This document shows, in pieces, positions 1-6,135 of a DNA stretch of 16,274 nt (its first letter is position 1; each line of letters opens with the position of its first letter). Source of the DNA: Alphaproteobacteria bacterium UBA6062 (lineage in GTDB: Bacteria; Pseudomonadota; Alphaproteobacteria; Sneathiellales; Sneathiellaceae); the NCBI GenBank assembly GCA_002428885.1, contig DIYE01000022.1:1-16274 (forward strand), written 5' to 3'. Position numbers and translations under genes: made by a program. The notes under the pieces were generated by a model. The model worked only from the letters and a program-made list of their open reading frames with translations. It ran no database searches and was not told the origin of the DNA.

Positions 1-44
1 GCTGCCATCGCGGCAGCCATATCCATTTCTTCTTCGTCAGCCAT
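1..44 (-). CDS. fliM: Flagellar motor switch protein FliM, first 14 codons only (partial)
   Basis: Only the N-terminus is inside the window. The frame opens with ATG at 44-42 and reads MADEEEMDMAAAMA before running off the left edge. The start lies 13 bp after the fliL stop, and fliL-fliM is the usual order in alphaproteobacteria. The short acidic, Met/Ala-rich start fits an alphaproteobacterial FliM, whose N-terminal segment binds CheY-P. The identification rests mainly on synteny, because too little sequence is visible for a domain match. Another gene in this position cannot be excluded. Confidence 0.6.
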   Translation of the reverse strand, partial: MADEEEMDMAAAMA

Positions 45-57
45 TCATCAAAACCTG

Positions 58-588
58 TTACTGAACCAGCATTTCTTTAAACAGAACATCCTTGACCTGG
101 ATCGGTTTGATGGAACTGTTGATGCGATAGAGAAGTTCTTCTTTCAAACGATAGATACCGGCAGATCCCTTGAGATCTTCCTTGCGCAACTCCCTAAGGT
201 AAACCTGGAAATTATCCATCACTCTCGGCATGAGTTTTTCGAGCTCCGGCAAGACTGTCTCATCATCAAGCTCAAGTGCGACACCGAGTTTAAGGAAGCT
301 TGTCTCTGTTCCGGAAGTACTCAGATTAACCAGCAGTTCCGGCAGATCATAAAAAACAACAACCTTTTCTTTTTCAGGCTCTTCTTCTTCAACAACTTCC
401 TCTTCGGGAGGCGGGTCACTGTCGAAAACGCCAGCGAAATAGGCACCGGCCGCACCGCCAACGATCAGCAGGATCGGCAATACGATAAACAGGATAAGAG
501 CTTTACCGCTTAGGCCTTTTTTCTTGACCTTTTCGGCACCCTCTTCATCACCCTCAGCTTCTGCTGGCGCTTCCGTATCTTCAGACAT
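58..588 (-). CDS. fliL: Flagellar basal body-associated protein FliL
   Basis: FliL is an inner-membrane protein that surrounds the stator near the MS ring and supports motor torque. The 176-residue protein has an acidic cytoplasmic N-terminus (about 1-20), a basic KVKKKG patch, one membrane helix at about residues 30-52, an acidic proline/glutamate linker (about 56-75), and a periplasmic FliL domain (about 78-176) with the DLPELLVNL beginning typical of the family. The frame stays open upstream to 738, but I chose ATG 588: it gives normal family length, sits next to a purine-rich AGAGGGCAGAG stretch, and begins with an acidic MSEDTEAP segment. It lies just upstream of fliM and diverges from flgF, so the 310-bp gap carries control signals for both operons. 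Confidence 0.93.
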   Translation of the reverse strand: MSEDTEAPAEAEGDEEGAEKVKKKGLSGKALILFIVLPILLIVGGAAGAYFAGVFDSDPPPEEEVVEEEEPEKEKVVVFYDLPELLVNLSTSGTETSFLKLGVALELDDETVLPELEKLMPRVMDNFQVYLRELRKEDLKGSAGIYRLKEELLYRINSSIKPIQVKDVLFKEMLVQ

Positions 589-618
589 GGAGCTCTGCCC
601 TCTGGTAATCCAACGAAA

Positions 619-652
619 TTTATAGTCTGAAGAATAGTTAAGTTTGGTTAAC
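619..652 (-). promoter_or_regulatory. Candidate fliL promoter with a CtrA-like TTAA-TTAA box at -35
   Basis: On the minus strand a TATAAA hexamer (624-619) is preceded by TTAACC and TTAACT half-sites (652-638), placed where a -35 box would be. No TTGACA-like hexamer is present. CtrA-activated promoters in Caulobacter have TTAA-N7-TTAA overlapping -35; here the spacer is 6 nt, one short of consensus. The fliLM operon needs some promoter in this gap and no sigma54 match was found on this strand, so this is the best candidate, though weak. Confidence 0.3.
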
Positions 653-741
653 AAGAAGTTGCCAAGTTCAATTTTCCGAGCATTTTCCTTAACTTTTCCA
701 GCCTGCTGGTCAAAGCGCCTGTTCCGACGGCAAAACAAGGT

Positions 742-754
742 GGAAATTTTTGCC
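742..754. promoter_or_regulatory. FlbD/ftr-like 13-mer upstream of flgF
   Basis: The sequence GGAAATTTTTGCC matches GGNAA-N3-TTGCC, the pattern also found upstream of the flgI and flaG promoters. A half-site (GGCAAAAC) lies just upstream at 729-736. The element is about 90 bp upstream of the flgF -24 box, the usual place for an enhancer of sigma54 RNA polymerase. FlbD is the known enhancer-binding activator of such promoters in Caulobacter and binds GGCAA/TTGCC-type ftr sites. Assignment to FlbD is by resemblance, since flbD is not in this window. Confidence 0.5.
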
Positions 755-840
755 GGGCCAGGCAGATCATATCCGGATATGGAACCGGGCCTTCAACATA
801 AAACCCCTTAAAAACCGCAGTTTTCCGACCTTCGTACTTT

Positions 841-856
841 TGGCACGGCTTGTGCT
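841..856 (+). promoter_or_regulatory. Sigma54 promoter of the flgFGAH operon
   Basis: TGGCACG, four bases, then GTGCT gives the invariant GG (842-843) and GC (854-855) in the GG-N10-GC spacing of RpoN promoters, with a full match to the -24 consensus TGGCACG. Transcription should start near 867, giving a leader of about 32 nt to the flgF ATG. Late rod and ring genes under RpoN plus FlbD is the known Caulobacter arrangement. Confidence 0.85.
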
Positions 857-898
857 TAGTAAAGGGCAATCGAATTTTGCCAGAAGGCGGAGCAGAAT

Positions 899-1627
899 AT
901 GGAAAATGCAATCTATATCGGATTGTCCCAGCAAATGGCGCTAAAACGGCGCATGGACATCACGGCAAACAATATTGCCAACGTCAACACAACGGCTTTC
1001 AAAGGGGTTCACCCACTCTTTGAGGAATTCCTTGTTAAGGAACCGGCTGTCGTCAATGACAAGATGTCTTATGTTCAGGATTTCGGCGTTTATCATGATC
1101 GGACAGAAGGTGCTATCCAGCGCACGGACCGCCCTCTTGATCTGGCCATCTCCGGAGACGGGTATTTCACGATCGAGACAGAAACGGGAACCCGCTACAC
1201 CCGTAACGGTAATTTCAAACTGGATGCAGACGGCAATATTATTACCCAGTCCGGTGACATACTGCTGGATGAAACGGGATCACCGCTTCAGATCAGTCAG
1301 GCCAATCCGGATATTGAAATCGCTCCAGACGGAACCGTTACAATGGGCGAAGGTCAGACCCAGAAAATCGAACTGGTTTATTTCGAAAATGACCAGCTCC
1401 TGAAACATATGGGTAACGGCTATTACGATGCCGGTGAAACGGAAGCTCTTCCCGCCGAAGACGCAACCATAAACCAGGGCAGCCTTGAGAAATCCAATGT
1501 CCAGCCCATCCTTGAGATGACCTCCATGATCGACATCCTGCGATCCTATCAGGCAGCCCAGAAACTTCTGGATGCCGAACATGACATGCAGATGAAAACG
1601 ATCGAAGAACTACCTGCGATACAGTAA
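899..1627 (+). CDS. flgF: Flagellar proximal rod protein FlgF
   Basis: FlgF is a component of the flagellar rod, exported by the flagellar type III apparatus and assembled in the periplasm. The 242-residue protein starts with the flagellar rod/hook N-terminal motif (MALKRRMDITANNIANVNT, about residues 13-31, followed by AFKG), has the central hook-basal body region including GDGYFTIET, and ends in the coiled-coil C-terminal motif with EMTSMIDILRSYQAAQKLLD. The C-terminus lacks the Q-AYE-N pattern of FlgG, which separates it from the next gene. A GGCGGAG ribosome-binding site lies just upstream of ATG 899. It is the first gene of the operon behind the sigma54 promoter at 841-856, with flgG 14 bp downstream. 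Confidence 0.96.
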   Translation: MENAIYIGLSQQMALKRRMDITANNIANVNTTAFKGVHPLFEEFLVKEPAVVNDKMSYVQDFGVYHDRTEGAIQRTDRPLDLAISGDGYFTIETETGTRYTRNGNFKLDADGNIITQSGDILLDETGSPLQISQANPDIEIAPDGTVTMGEGQTQKIELVYFENDQLLKHMGNGYYDAGETEALPAEDATINQGSLEKSNVQPILEMTSMIDILRSYQAAQKLLDAEHDMQMKTIEELPAIQ

Positions 1628-1641
1628 GCGAGGAAAAAGTA

Positions 1642-2427
1642 ATGCGTGCACTCGGTACAGCCTCTACAGGAATGTTGGCACAACAGCTCAACGTTGATGT
1701 GATTTCCAATAATATCGCCAATATGACAACCACCGGCTTCAAACGCCAGCGGGCAGAATTTCAGGACCTTCTTTATCAGGATATGCGGCGCGCAGGTGCA
1801 GCCTCTTCTGACGCAGGAACTGTCGTGCCTTCCGGTATCCAAATCGGTGTTGGTGTTAAGACAGCTTCTGTTTATCGCATCACGGATCAGGGCGGCCTGG
1901 AAGCAACAGATAATACATATGACATCGCCATTCAGGGCGAAGGATATTTCCGTGTCCTTCTGCCAAGCGGTGAAGAAGCCTATACGCGGGCCGGTTCCTT
2001 TCAAGTCAGTCCAACCGGTGAAATCGTAACGCAGGACGGCTTCACTGTTGTTCCCAGCATTACGGTTCCGCAGGATGCCATTGACGTTACCATCAACCCA
2101 AGCGGCGAAGTCCAGGTCAAACTGGATGGCCAGGTTGACCTGCAGACCGTCGGGCAGCTGGATCTGGCCATTTTCTTCAACGAAGCCGGTCTGGAGCCGA
2201 TGGGAGACAACCTGTATCTGGAAAGTACAGCATCAGGAGCCCCCAGCATTGGTGTTCCCGGATCAGTCGGATACGGTACGATCCGTCAGGGATATCTGGA
2301 AACGTCCAATGTGAATTCCGTCAGCGAAATCACCGCCCTGATCAGTGCCCAGCGCGCTTATGAAATGAATTCCAAGGTGATTACGACAGCCGATGAAATG
2401 ATGTCCGTCACCAACCAGCTTCGTTAA
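1642..2427 (+). CDS. flgG: Flagellar distal rod protein FlgG
   Basis: FlgG forms the distal rod, the part of the drive shaft that passes through the P and L rings. The 261-residue protein has the N-terminal rod motif (NVDVISNNIANMTTTGFKR, about residues 17-35), a central body with GEGYFRVLLPSG, and the classic C-terminal motif EITALISAQRAYEMNSKVIT, at the family's usual length of about 260. AGGA precedes the ATG. It is the second gene of flgF-flgG-flgA-flgH, with 14 bp to flgF and 28 bp to flgA, so co-transcription is very likely. Confidence 0.97.
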   Translation: MRALGTASTGMLAQQLNVDVISNNIANMTTTGFKRQRAEFQDLLYQDMRRAGAASSDAGTVVPSGIQIGVGVKTASVYRITDQGGLEATDNTYDIAIQGEGYFRVLLPSGEEAYTRAGSFQVSPTGEIVTQDGFTVVPSITVPQDAIDVTINPSGEVQVKLDGQVDLQTVGQLDLAIFFNEAGLEPMGDNLYLESTASGAPSIGVPGSVGYGTIRQGYLETSNVNSVSEITALISAQRAYEMNSKVITTADEMMSVTNQLR

Positions 2428-2455
2428 GCGCATCTCTTGAAGAGAGGATAAGGAT

Positions 2456-3418
2456 ATGAAATATCTGACATTCGCCACTACCCTTCTGATGACCCTGGCG
2501 GCACATTCTGCCGCCCTGGCAGGCATGGCCGTCACCCTGAAACCTTCCATCATTGTTCAGAATGATGAAGTAACTTTCGGTGATGTTTTTGAAGGCGCTG
2601 GAGAGAAAACCGATTATGTCATTGCAACAGCACCCGCGCCCGGCAAAAAGATGGTCTTTAAAGCTTCCTCTCTGGCTTATGTCGCTCGCAAGCATGGTCT
2701 TGACTGGCGCCCCAATCGCACTGTTCACCGGATTACCGTCAATCGCTCCGGTGTTCGTATCCCGGAACAGCAGATCCTTGAAGAGCTTCGTTTTGCACTG
2801 GAAACGGAACTTCAGACGGATCAGTTTGAACTGTCCCTTTCCACCCAACATCCGAATATTCAGGTTTCATTGGAAGAAGAGCCGACCATTGCGGTGGAAA
2901 GCCTCTCTTACAGCAAACGCGGCAGTAATTTTGTAGCGGTTCTGGTTGCTCCGGCACATTCCAATGCTGCCCGTCAATATAAGCTGACCGGCAAACTTCA
3001 TCGTCAGACTCTGGTTCCGGTTGTCTCCCGTTTTATGGAAGCCGGTGAAGAAATCGGCGAGAAGGATCTCGATTACAAACTTATCCGCGTCAGTAAAGTC
3101 GGCCGCAATACCCTGACAAATATCAATGATATTGTAGGCAAAAGCCCACGCCGCGCCATTCGGGCAGGAACATCTCTCAGTCTCAACAATCTGGGAGACC
3201 CTGTTACAGTTCCAAAAGGAAAACTGGTCTCAGTCGTGTTTAAAAAAGGCGGCATCAGCCTTGCGGTTACCGGTCGTGCCCTGGAACCCGGCGCTGAAGG
3301 CGACATTATTCGCATCGAAAATATTGCAAGCCGCAAGGTTATCCAGGCTCAGATCCTGAATTCAGAAGAAGTTCGTATAATCACAGCGGGCCAGCGCCTC
3401 GCCAATCTGCAACAATAA
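2456..3418 (+). CDS. flgA: Flagellar P-ring assembly chaperone FlgA
   Basis: FlgA is a periplasmic chaperone that helps FlgI polymerise into the P ring around the rod. The 320-residue protein begins with a Sec signal peptide (MKYLTFATTLLMTLAAHSAA, cleaved near LAG at about residue 23). The C-terminal third (about 190-315) carries the SAF / FlgA C-terminal domain: FMEAGEEIGEKDLDY, then DIVGKSPRRAIRAGTSL, then the PVTVPKGKLVSVVFKKGGI segment typical of FlgA. At 320 residues it has the longer N-terminal region common in alphaproteobacteria. AAGGAT sits before the ATG, and flgH follows after 16 bp. Confidence 0.93.
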   Translation: MKYLTFATTLLMTLAAHSAALAGMAVTLKPSIIVQNDEVTFGDVFEGAGEKTDYVIATAPAPGKKMVFKASSLAYVARKHGLDWRPNRTVHRITVNRSGVRIPEQQILEELRFALETELQTDQFELSLSTQHPNIQVSLEEEPTIAVESLSYSKRGSNFVAVLVAPAHSNAARQYKLTGKLHRQTLVPVVSRFMEAGEEIGEKDLDYKLIRVSKVGRNTLTNINDIVGKSPRRAIRAGTSLSLNNLGDPVTVPKGKLVSVVFKKGGISLAVTGRALEPGAEGDIIRIENIASRKVIQAQILNSEEVRIITAGQRLANLQQ

Positions 3419-3434
3419 AGGTGGAGATTAGAAA

Positions 3435-4196
3435 ATGACCCACGCCCTTAAATCCTCATTCGCCAAAGCCGCTCTGCTGCTTTTCACCCTGGTTGCAGTT
3501 TCCGGATGCAATGCCTATAGCCGCATTGCCTCCATCGGATCCGAGCCGCCGCTGTCAAAGATCGAAAACCCCGTTTCTGAACGGAATTATCAACCTGTTT
3601 CTCTGCCGATGCCGCGGCCGGAGCCGGTCATTCAGCAGGCAAACTCCCTGTGGCGACCTGGTTCCCGCGCTTTTTTCAAAGACCAGCGTGCAAACCGTAT
3701 TGGAGATATCCTGACAGTTGTCGTAGAGATTTCAGATAAAGCTAAACTGAAGAACAAGACGACAACGACAAGGGATGCTAGTGAAACAGCAAATACGACA
3801 GCCCTGCTTGGTCTTGAAAGCCAGCTCGCGAAGGTTCTTCCGGAAGCCGTAAATCCTGCATCACTGGCTGATTTGGGAAGCGCCCATTCCGTGACCGGCA
3901 GCGGTGAAGTTGATCGGGATGAAACCATTGAAATGGAGATTGCAGCGATCGTCACTCAAATCCTGCCTAACGGAAATATGGTCATTTCCGGCCGCCAGGA
4001 AGTCCGGGTTAATTTTGAGAGCCGGGATCTGTACGTCACGGGCGTGGTGCGCCCGGAAGATATTTCCTCTGCGAACACCATCGAGAGTTCGAAAATTGCC
4101 GAGGCTCGCGTTGCGTATGGTGGCAGAGGTCACCTGACCGATGTCCAGCAGGCACGCTACGGCCAGCAACTGTTTGATATCATCTTCCCCTTCTAG
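3435..4196 (+). CDS. flgH: Flagellar L-ring lipoprotein FlgH
   Basis: FlgH is the outer-membrane lipoprotein that forms the L-ring bushing. The 253-residue protein has a lipoprotein signal ending in the lipobox VSGC, with Cys25 as the lipidated residue. It continues through SLWRPGSRAFFKDQRANRIG, the GDILTVVVEISDKAKLKNKT region, and the C-terminal FlgH block VRPEDISSANTIESSKIAEA followed by ARVAYGGRG. A GGTGGAG ribosome-binding site precedes ATG 3435. It is the last gene of the operon and is followed by a strong intrinsic terminator. The outer-membrane ring confirms a Gram-negative cell. Confidence 0.97.
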   Translation: MTHALKSSFAKAALLLFTLVAVSGCNAYSRIASIGSEPPLSKIENPVSERNYQPVSLPMPRPEPVIQQANSLWRPGSRAFFKDQRANRIGDILTVVVEISDKAKLKNKTTTTRDASETANTTALLGLESQLAKVLPEAVNPASLADLGSAHSVTGSGEVDRDETIEMEIAAIVTQILPNGNMVISGRQEVRVNFESRDLYVTGVVRPEDISSANTIESSKIAEARVAYGGRGHLTDVQQARYGQQLFDIIFPF

Positions 4197-4243
4197 GGTC
4201 AGGACTCTAAGTATTTTTATATCAGAAGATGTCTCATAACCGG

Positions 4244-4272
4244 AAAAGACGGCCCCCGTGGCCGTCTTTTTT
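4244..4272 (+). terminator. Rho-independent terminator of the flgFGAH operon
   Basis: A perfect 11-bp stem (4244-4254 with 4260-4270, AAAAGACGGCC/GGCCGTCTTTT) closes a 5-nt loop and runs into six T residues (4267-4272), about 48 bp after the flgH stop. This is a canonical intrinsic terminator on the plus strand. Confidence 0.92.
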
Positions 4273-4285
4273 GTTGTCTACTCGT

Positions 4286-4313
4286 TTCGACAAACATATG
4301 TAGGCGGTATAAA
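4286..4313 (+). promoter_or_regulatory. Candidate sigma70 promoter of queF
   Basis: TTCGAC (4286-4291), a 16-nt spacer and TATAAA (4308-4313) lie between the flgH terminator and queF, giving a short leader of about 15 nt. The upstream terminator means queF needs its own promoter. No preQ1-riboswitch-like fold was seen, and the leader is too short to hold one. Confidence 0.45.
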
Positions 4314-4334
4314 TTTCTTCGTTAAGAGTCCTTC

Positions 4335-4796
4335 ATGAGCCAATATTCAGAATATTCGACCTCTCTGGGCCAGGATGTAAAAGCCGCCGACAATCCGGAA
4401 AGTGCAGTCCTGGACGCCGTCCCCAACCCCCAGGTCGGGGAAAATGCGGTTGTTCGCTTTACCTGTCCCGAATTCACATCCATATGCCCGGTGACCGGGC
4501 AGCCGGATTTCGGACATCTTGTCGTGGATTATGTTCCTGACCAGCTACTTGTTGAATCAAAATCCCTGAAGCTTTTCCTGCAAAGTTTCCGCAATCACGG
4601 TGCCTTTCATGAAGACTGCACCATCTATGTCGGCAAACGGATTGTGAAGGCCACGAAACCCGTCTGGTTAAGGATCGGCGGCTATTGGTATCCCAGGGGC
4701 GGTATCCCCATTGATATTTTCTGGCAAAGCGGGGAACCACCGAAAGATATCTGGCTTCCTGACCAGGGCGTTGCTCCCTATCGGGGGCGCGGGTAA
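4335..4796 (+). CDS. queF: NADPH-dependent 7-cyano-7-deazaguanine reductase QueF (unimodular type)
   Basis: QueF reduces preQ0 to preQ1 in a four-electron, NADPH-dependent reaction, the last step before the base is inserted into tRNA for queuosine. The 153-residue length matches the single-domain (GTP cyclohydrolase I-like, tunnelling fold) subfamily. Visible are the catalytic Cys51 and Asp58 in ICPVTGQPDFG, and the QueF signature ESKSLKLFLQSFRNHGAFHE. It is a cytosolic tRNA-modification enzyme inserted between flagellar genes, with its own candidate promoter after the flgH terminator, so I infer independent expression. The assigned ATG has only a weak AAGAG ribosome-binding site. Confidence 0.95.
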   Translation: MSQYSEYSTSLGQDVKAADNPESAVLDAVPNPQVGENAVVRFTCPEFTSICPVTGQPDFGHLVVDYVPDQLLVESKSLKLFLQSFRNHGAFHEDCTIYVGKRIVKATKPVWLRIGGYWYPRGGIPIDIFWQSGEPPKDIWLPDQGVAPYRGRG

Positions 4797-4836
4797 ACGG
4801 AGCGAGGCAGCAGGAACGGTCCTGGCCCCGGACAAC

Positions 4837-4864
4837 AAAAAAGCCGGTCTAAATCGACCGGCTT
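4837..4864 (-). terminator. Intrinsic terminator of dksA
   Basis: A 9-bp stem (AAGCCGGTC 4841-4849 with GACCGGCTT 4856-4864) with a 6-nt loop is followed on the minus strand by six U residues (plus-strand A run 4837-4842). It lies just past the dksA stop. The plus-strand side lacks a T tract, so it mainly serves dksA, although the hairpin may also slow queF read-through. Confidence 0.88.
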
Positions 4865-4889
4865 CTAATGTGCTCAGAGCCAAATGCTC

Positions 4890-5306
4890 CTAATCATCCC
4901 GATACACTTTTTCCCGGCGCTCGTGACGTTCCTGCGCTTCAAGGCTCAGGGTCGCGACCGGTCGTGCCTCCAGACGTTTCAGAGAAATCGGCTCACCGGT
5001 TTCCTGGCAGTATCCGTAATCTCCTTCATCGATGCGGCGAAGCGCTGCATCAATCTTGCCGATCAATTTGCGCTGACGATCCCGCGTCCTTAATTCAAGC
5101 GCCCGCTCTGACTCGGTAGATGCCCGATCTGCAATATCCGGCTCTTTCACCGTCTCTTCCTGCAGATTAGCAATCGTCTGATTGGCGTCCTCTAAAATCT
5201 CCGAACGCCATTTTTCCAGCTTCTTGCGGAAATATTCCTGCTGTCGCGGGTTCATAAACGGCTCGTCTTCAGAGGGCTTATAATCTTCTGATATATGAAC
5301 ATTCAT
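4890..5306 (-). CDS. dksA: RNA polymerase-binding stringent-response factor DksA (one-cysteine variant)
   Basis: DksA enters the RNA polymerase secondary channel and, with ppGpp, alters initiation at rRNA and stress promoters. The 138-residue protein has a long coiled coil (about 25-95), a conserved tip motif DIADRA (Asp57, Asp60, Ala62) matching the DxxDxA needed for activity, and the ELRTRDRQRKL segment. In the globular zinc-finger region only Cys100 remains: the other three ligand positions are Thr103, Ser121 and Ala124, while RLEARP is kept. This C-T-S-A pattern is known from alphaproteobacterial DksA proteins that work without the four-Cys zinc site. GGAG lies 7 nt before the ATG, and a strong sigma70 promoter is upstream. 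It is monocistronic between two terminator/promoter boundaries. Confidence 0.94.
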   Translation of the reverse strand: MNVHISEDYKPSEDEPFMNPRQQEYFRKKLEKWRSEILEDANQTIANLQEETVKEPDIADRASTESERALELRTRDRQRKLIGKIDAALRRIDEGDYGYCQETGEPISLKRLEARPVATLSLEAQERHERREKVYRDD

Positions 5307-5345
5307 TACGCTACTCCAGATGGCGCACTAAAATTCAACGGCGTG

Positions 5346-5374
5346 ATTATAGAAACGCATAATATGCGCTGCAA
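5346..5374 (-). promoter_or_regulatory. Strong sigma70 promoter of dksA with a palindrome in the spacer
   Basis: On the minus strand TTGCAG (5374-5369), a 17-nt spacer and a perfect TATAAT (5351-5346) form a near-consensus housekeeping promoter, with a start expected near 5339 and a leader of about 33 nt. The spacer contains a perfect 13-bp inverted repeat CGCATA-A-TATGCG (5356-5368, plus-strand letters), well placed for a repressor or spacer-binding activator. An AT-only palindrome (5401-5415) lies further upstream. Confidence 0.8.
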
Positions 5375-5400
5375 CACTGCTGTCGCTCATTATACTGCAA

Positions 5401-5415
5401 ATTTATTTAATAAAT
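5401..5415. repeat. AT-only 7-1-7 inverted repeat between fliX and dksA
   Basis: ATTTATT-T-AATAAAT is a perfect palindrome about 27 bp upstream of the dksA -35 box and 40 bp after the fliX stop. It could be a bendable UP-like element or part of fliX 3'-end formation, but AT-rich palindromes arise easily by chance. Confidence 0.35.
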
Positions 5416-5454
5416 ATATGACAAGGACACCAATTCAACAGTTTAATCCGGCAA

Positions 5455-5871
5455 CTAATGCCCGAGTTTTGCAAGCTCAACAGCAGCTCTGACCTCAATT
5501 TCCTGAACTATTTCCGCCAGTTTGGGATCAGCCGTGGAGACATCGTAAGAGGCCAGAGTCTGTTTCAACTGCTTCAGTCTTTCAACAGGAATGGACCCAA
5601 CCAGTAACCCGTGCCGGATATCTTCCAGCCTGTCGAGCAGATCTTTACCCTTATTCAGAGCCTTCTGATCACTACTGGTCGAATCATCTACCCCTTGCAG
5701 AGCCATAATGGCATCAATAGAGGCTATGGGAGCGGAGGATGCAACACTACTGGTTGCCACAGTATCAGTCGCCTCCTCCGGCAAAGAAAATTTCTCGCCA
5801 GTCTTGGAAGCAGATTTACCGCCTCGGGATTTCTGTGTCGATCCAACGCGACCTGGTCCGGAGACTCGCAT
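5455..5871 (-). CDS. fliX: Flagellar assembly regulator FliX
   Basis: FliX couples completion of early flagellar structures to the activity of the sigma54 activator FlbD in Caulobacter, acting as a checkpoint for late flagellar genes. The 138-residue protein has the conserved start MRVSGPGRVG, a low-complexity Ser/Ala/Thr linker (about 20-55), and the C-terminal FliX region with MALQGVDD, KGKDLLDRLEDIRHGLLVG and the end VRAAVELAKLGH. It is divergent from flgI, an arrangement I recall from Caulobacter. AGGA sits 7 nt before ATG 5871. Its presence fits the FlbD-like boxes upstream of flgF, flgI and flaG. Confidence 0.9.
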   Translation of the reverse strand: MRVSGPGRVGSTQKSRGGKSASKTGEKFSLPEEATDTVATSSVASSAPIASIDAIMALQGVDDSTSSDQKALNKGKDLLDRLEDIRHGLLVGSIPVERLKQLKQTLASYDVSTADPKLAEIVQEIEVRAAVELAKLGH

Positions 5872-5902
5872 ATTCGATCCTGTAACAGTTTGTATTTATT
5901 CC

Positions 5903-5931
5903 GTTTTAGGTCTCTGCGCCGCATTTGGCAA
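5903..5931 (-). promoter_or_regulatory. Candidate sigma70 promoter of fliX, overlapped by an FlbD-like box
   Basis: Minus strand: TTGCCA (5931-5926), a 17-nt spacer, TAAAAC (5908-5903), predicted start near 5896 and a leader of about 25 nt. The -35 overlaps GGCAAGTTTTTCC (5927-5939), which matches the GGNAA-N3-TTGCC element at all but one defined position. If an activator binds there it would occlude the promoter, suggesting feedback. Confidence 0.4.
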
Positions 5932-5973
5932 GTTTTTCCGGTTTTTTATCGTTCCTATGTGACTGGACTGCCC

Positions 5974-5986
5974 GGTCATTTTTGCC
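5974..5986. promoter_or_regulatory. FlbD/ftr-like 13-mer upstream of flgI
   Basis: GGTCATTTTTGCC matches GGNAA-N3-TTGCC with one change in the left half (CA for AA). It lies about 75 bp upstream of the flgI sigma54 -24 box, the same relative place as the boxes at flgF and flaG. Confidence 0.45.
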
Positions 5987-6058
5987 CACCTGCACTATCT
6001 TCTTAAGGAGCAAAATAGAAAAAGGCAGCCTTTTCATGGCGTTAAAACCTGAGAAAAC

Positions 6059-6074
6059 TGGCACGCTTCTCGCA
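6059..6074 (+). promoter_or_regulatory. Sigma54 promoter of flgI-flgJ-flgN
   Basis: TGGCACG-CTTC-TCGCA gives GG (6060-6061) and GC (6072-6073) with exact 10-bp spacing and a perfect -24 element. The start should be near 6085, leaving about 50 nt before the chosen flgI ATG at 6136. Confidence 0.85.
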
Positions 6075-6135
6075 TTACATTTGTCAGTATATTGACCGCT
6101 CCGATCAGGTGCGGCTACGAAAGCGGAAGAGACGA

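Noticed and set aside
589..738. In-frame N-terminal extension of fliL by 50 residues
   Set aside because: It fills the regulatory gap shared with flgF, lacks a good ribosome-binding site at the distal start, and would make FliL far longer than usual with an un-FliL-like basic start.
4314..4334. preQ1 riboswitch upstream of queF
   Set aside because: The predicted leader is about 15 nt and no H-type pseudoknot pattern is visible.
5872..6000. Sigma54 promoter for fliX on the minus strand
   Set aside because: No GG-N10-GC match to the consensus was found on that strand; a sigma70-like promoter fits better.
6109..6135. GTG start of flgI at 6109
   Set aside because: The nine-residue basic extension (MRLRKRKRR) precedes a normal signal peptide, there is no spaced ribosome-binding site, and ATG 6136 has GGAAGAG just upstream.
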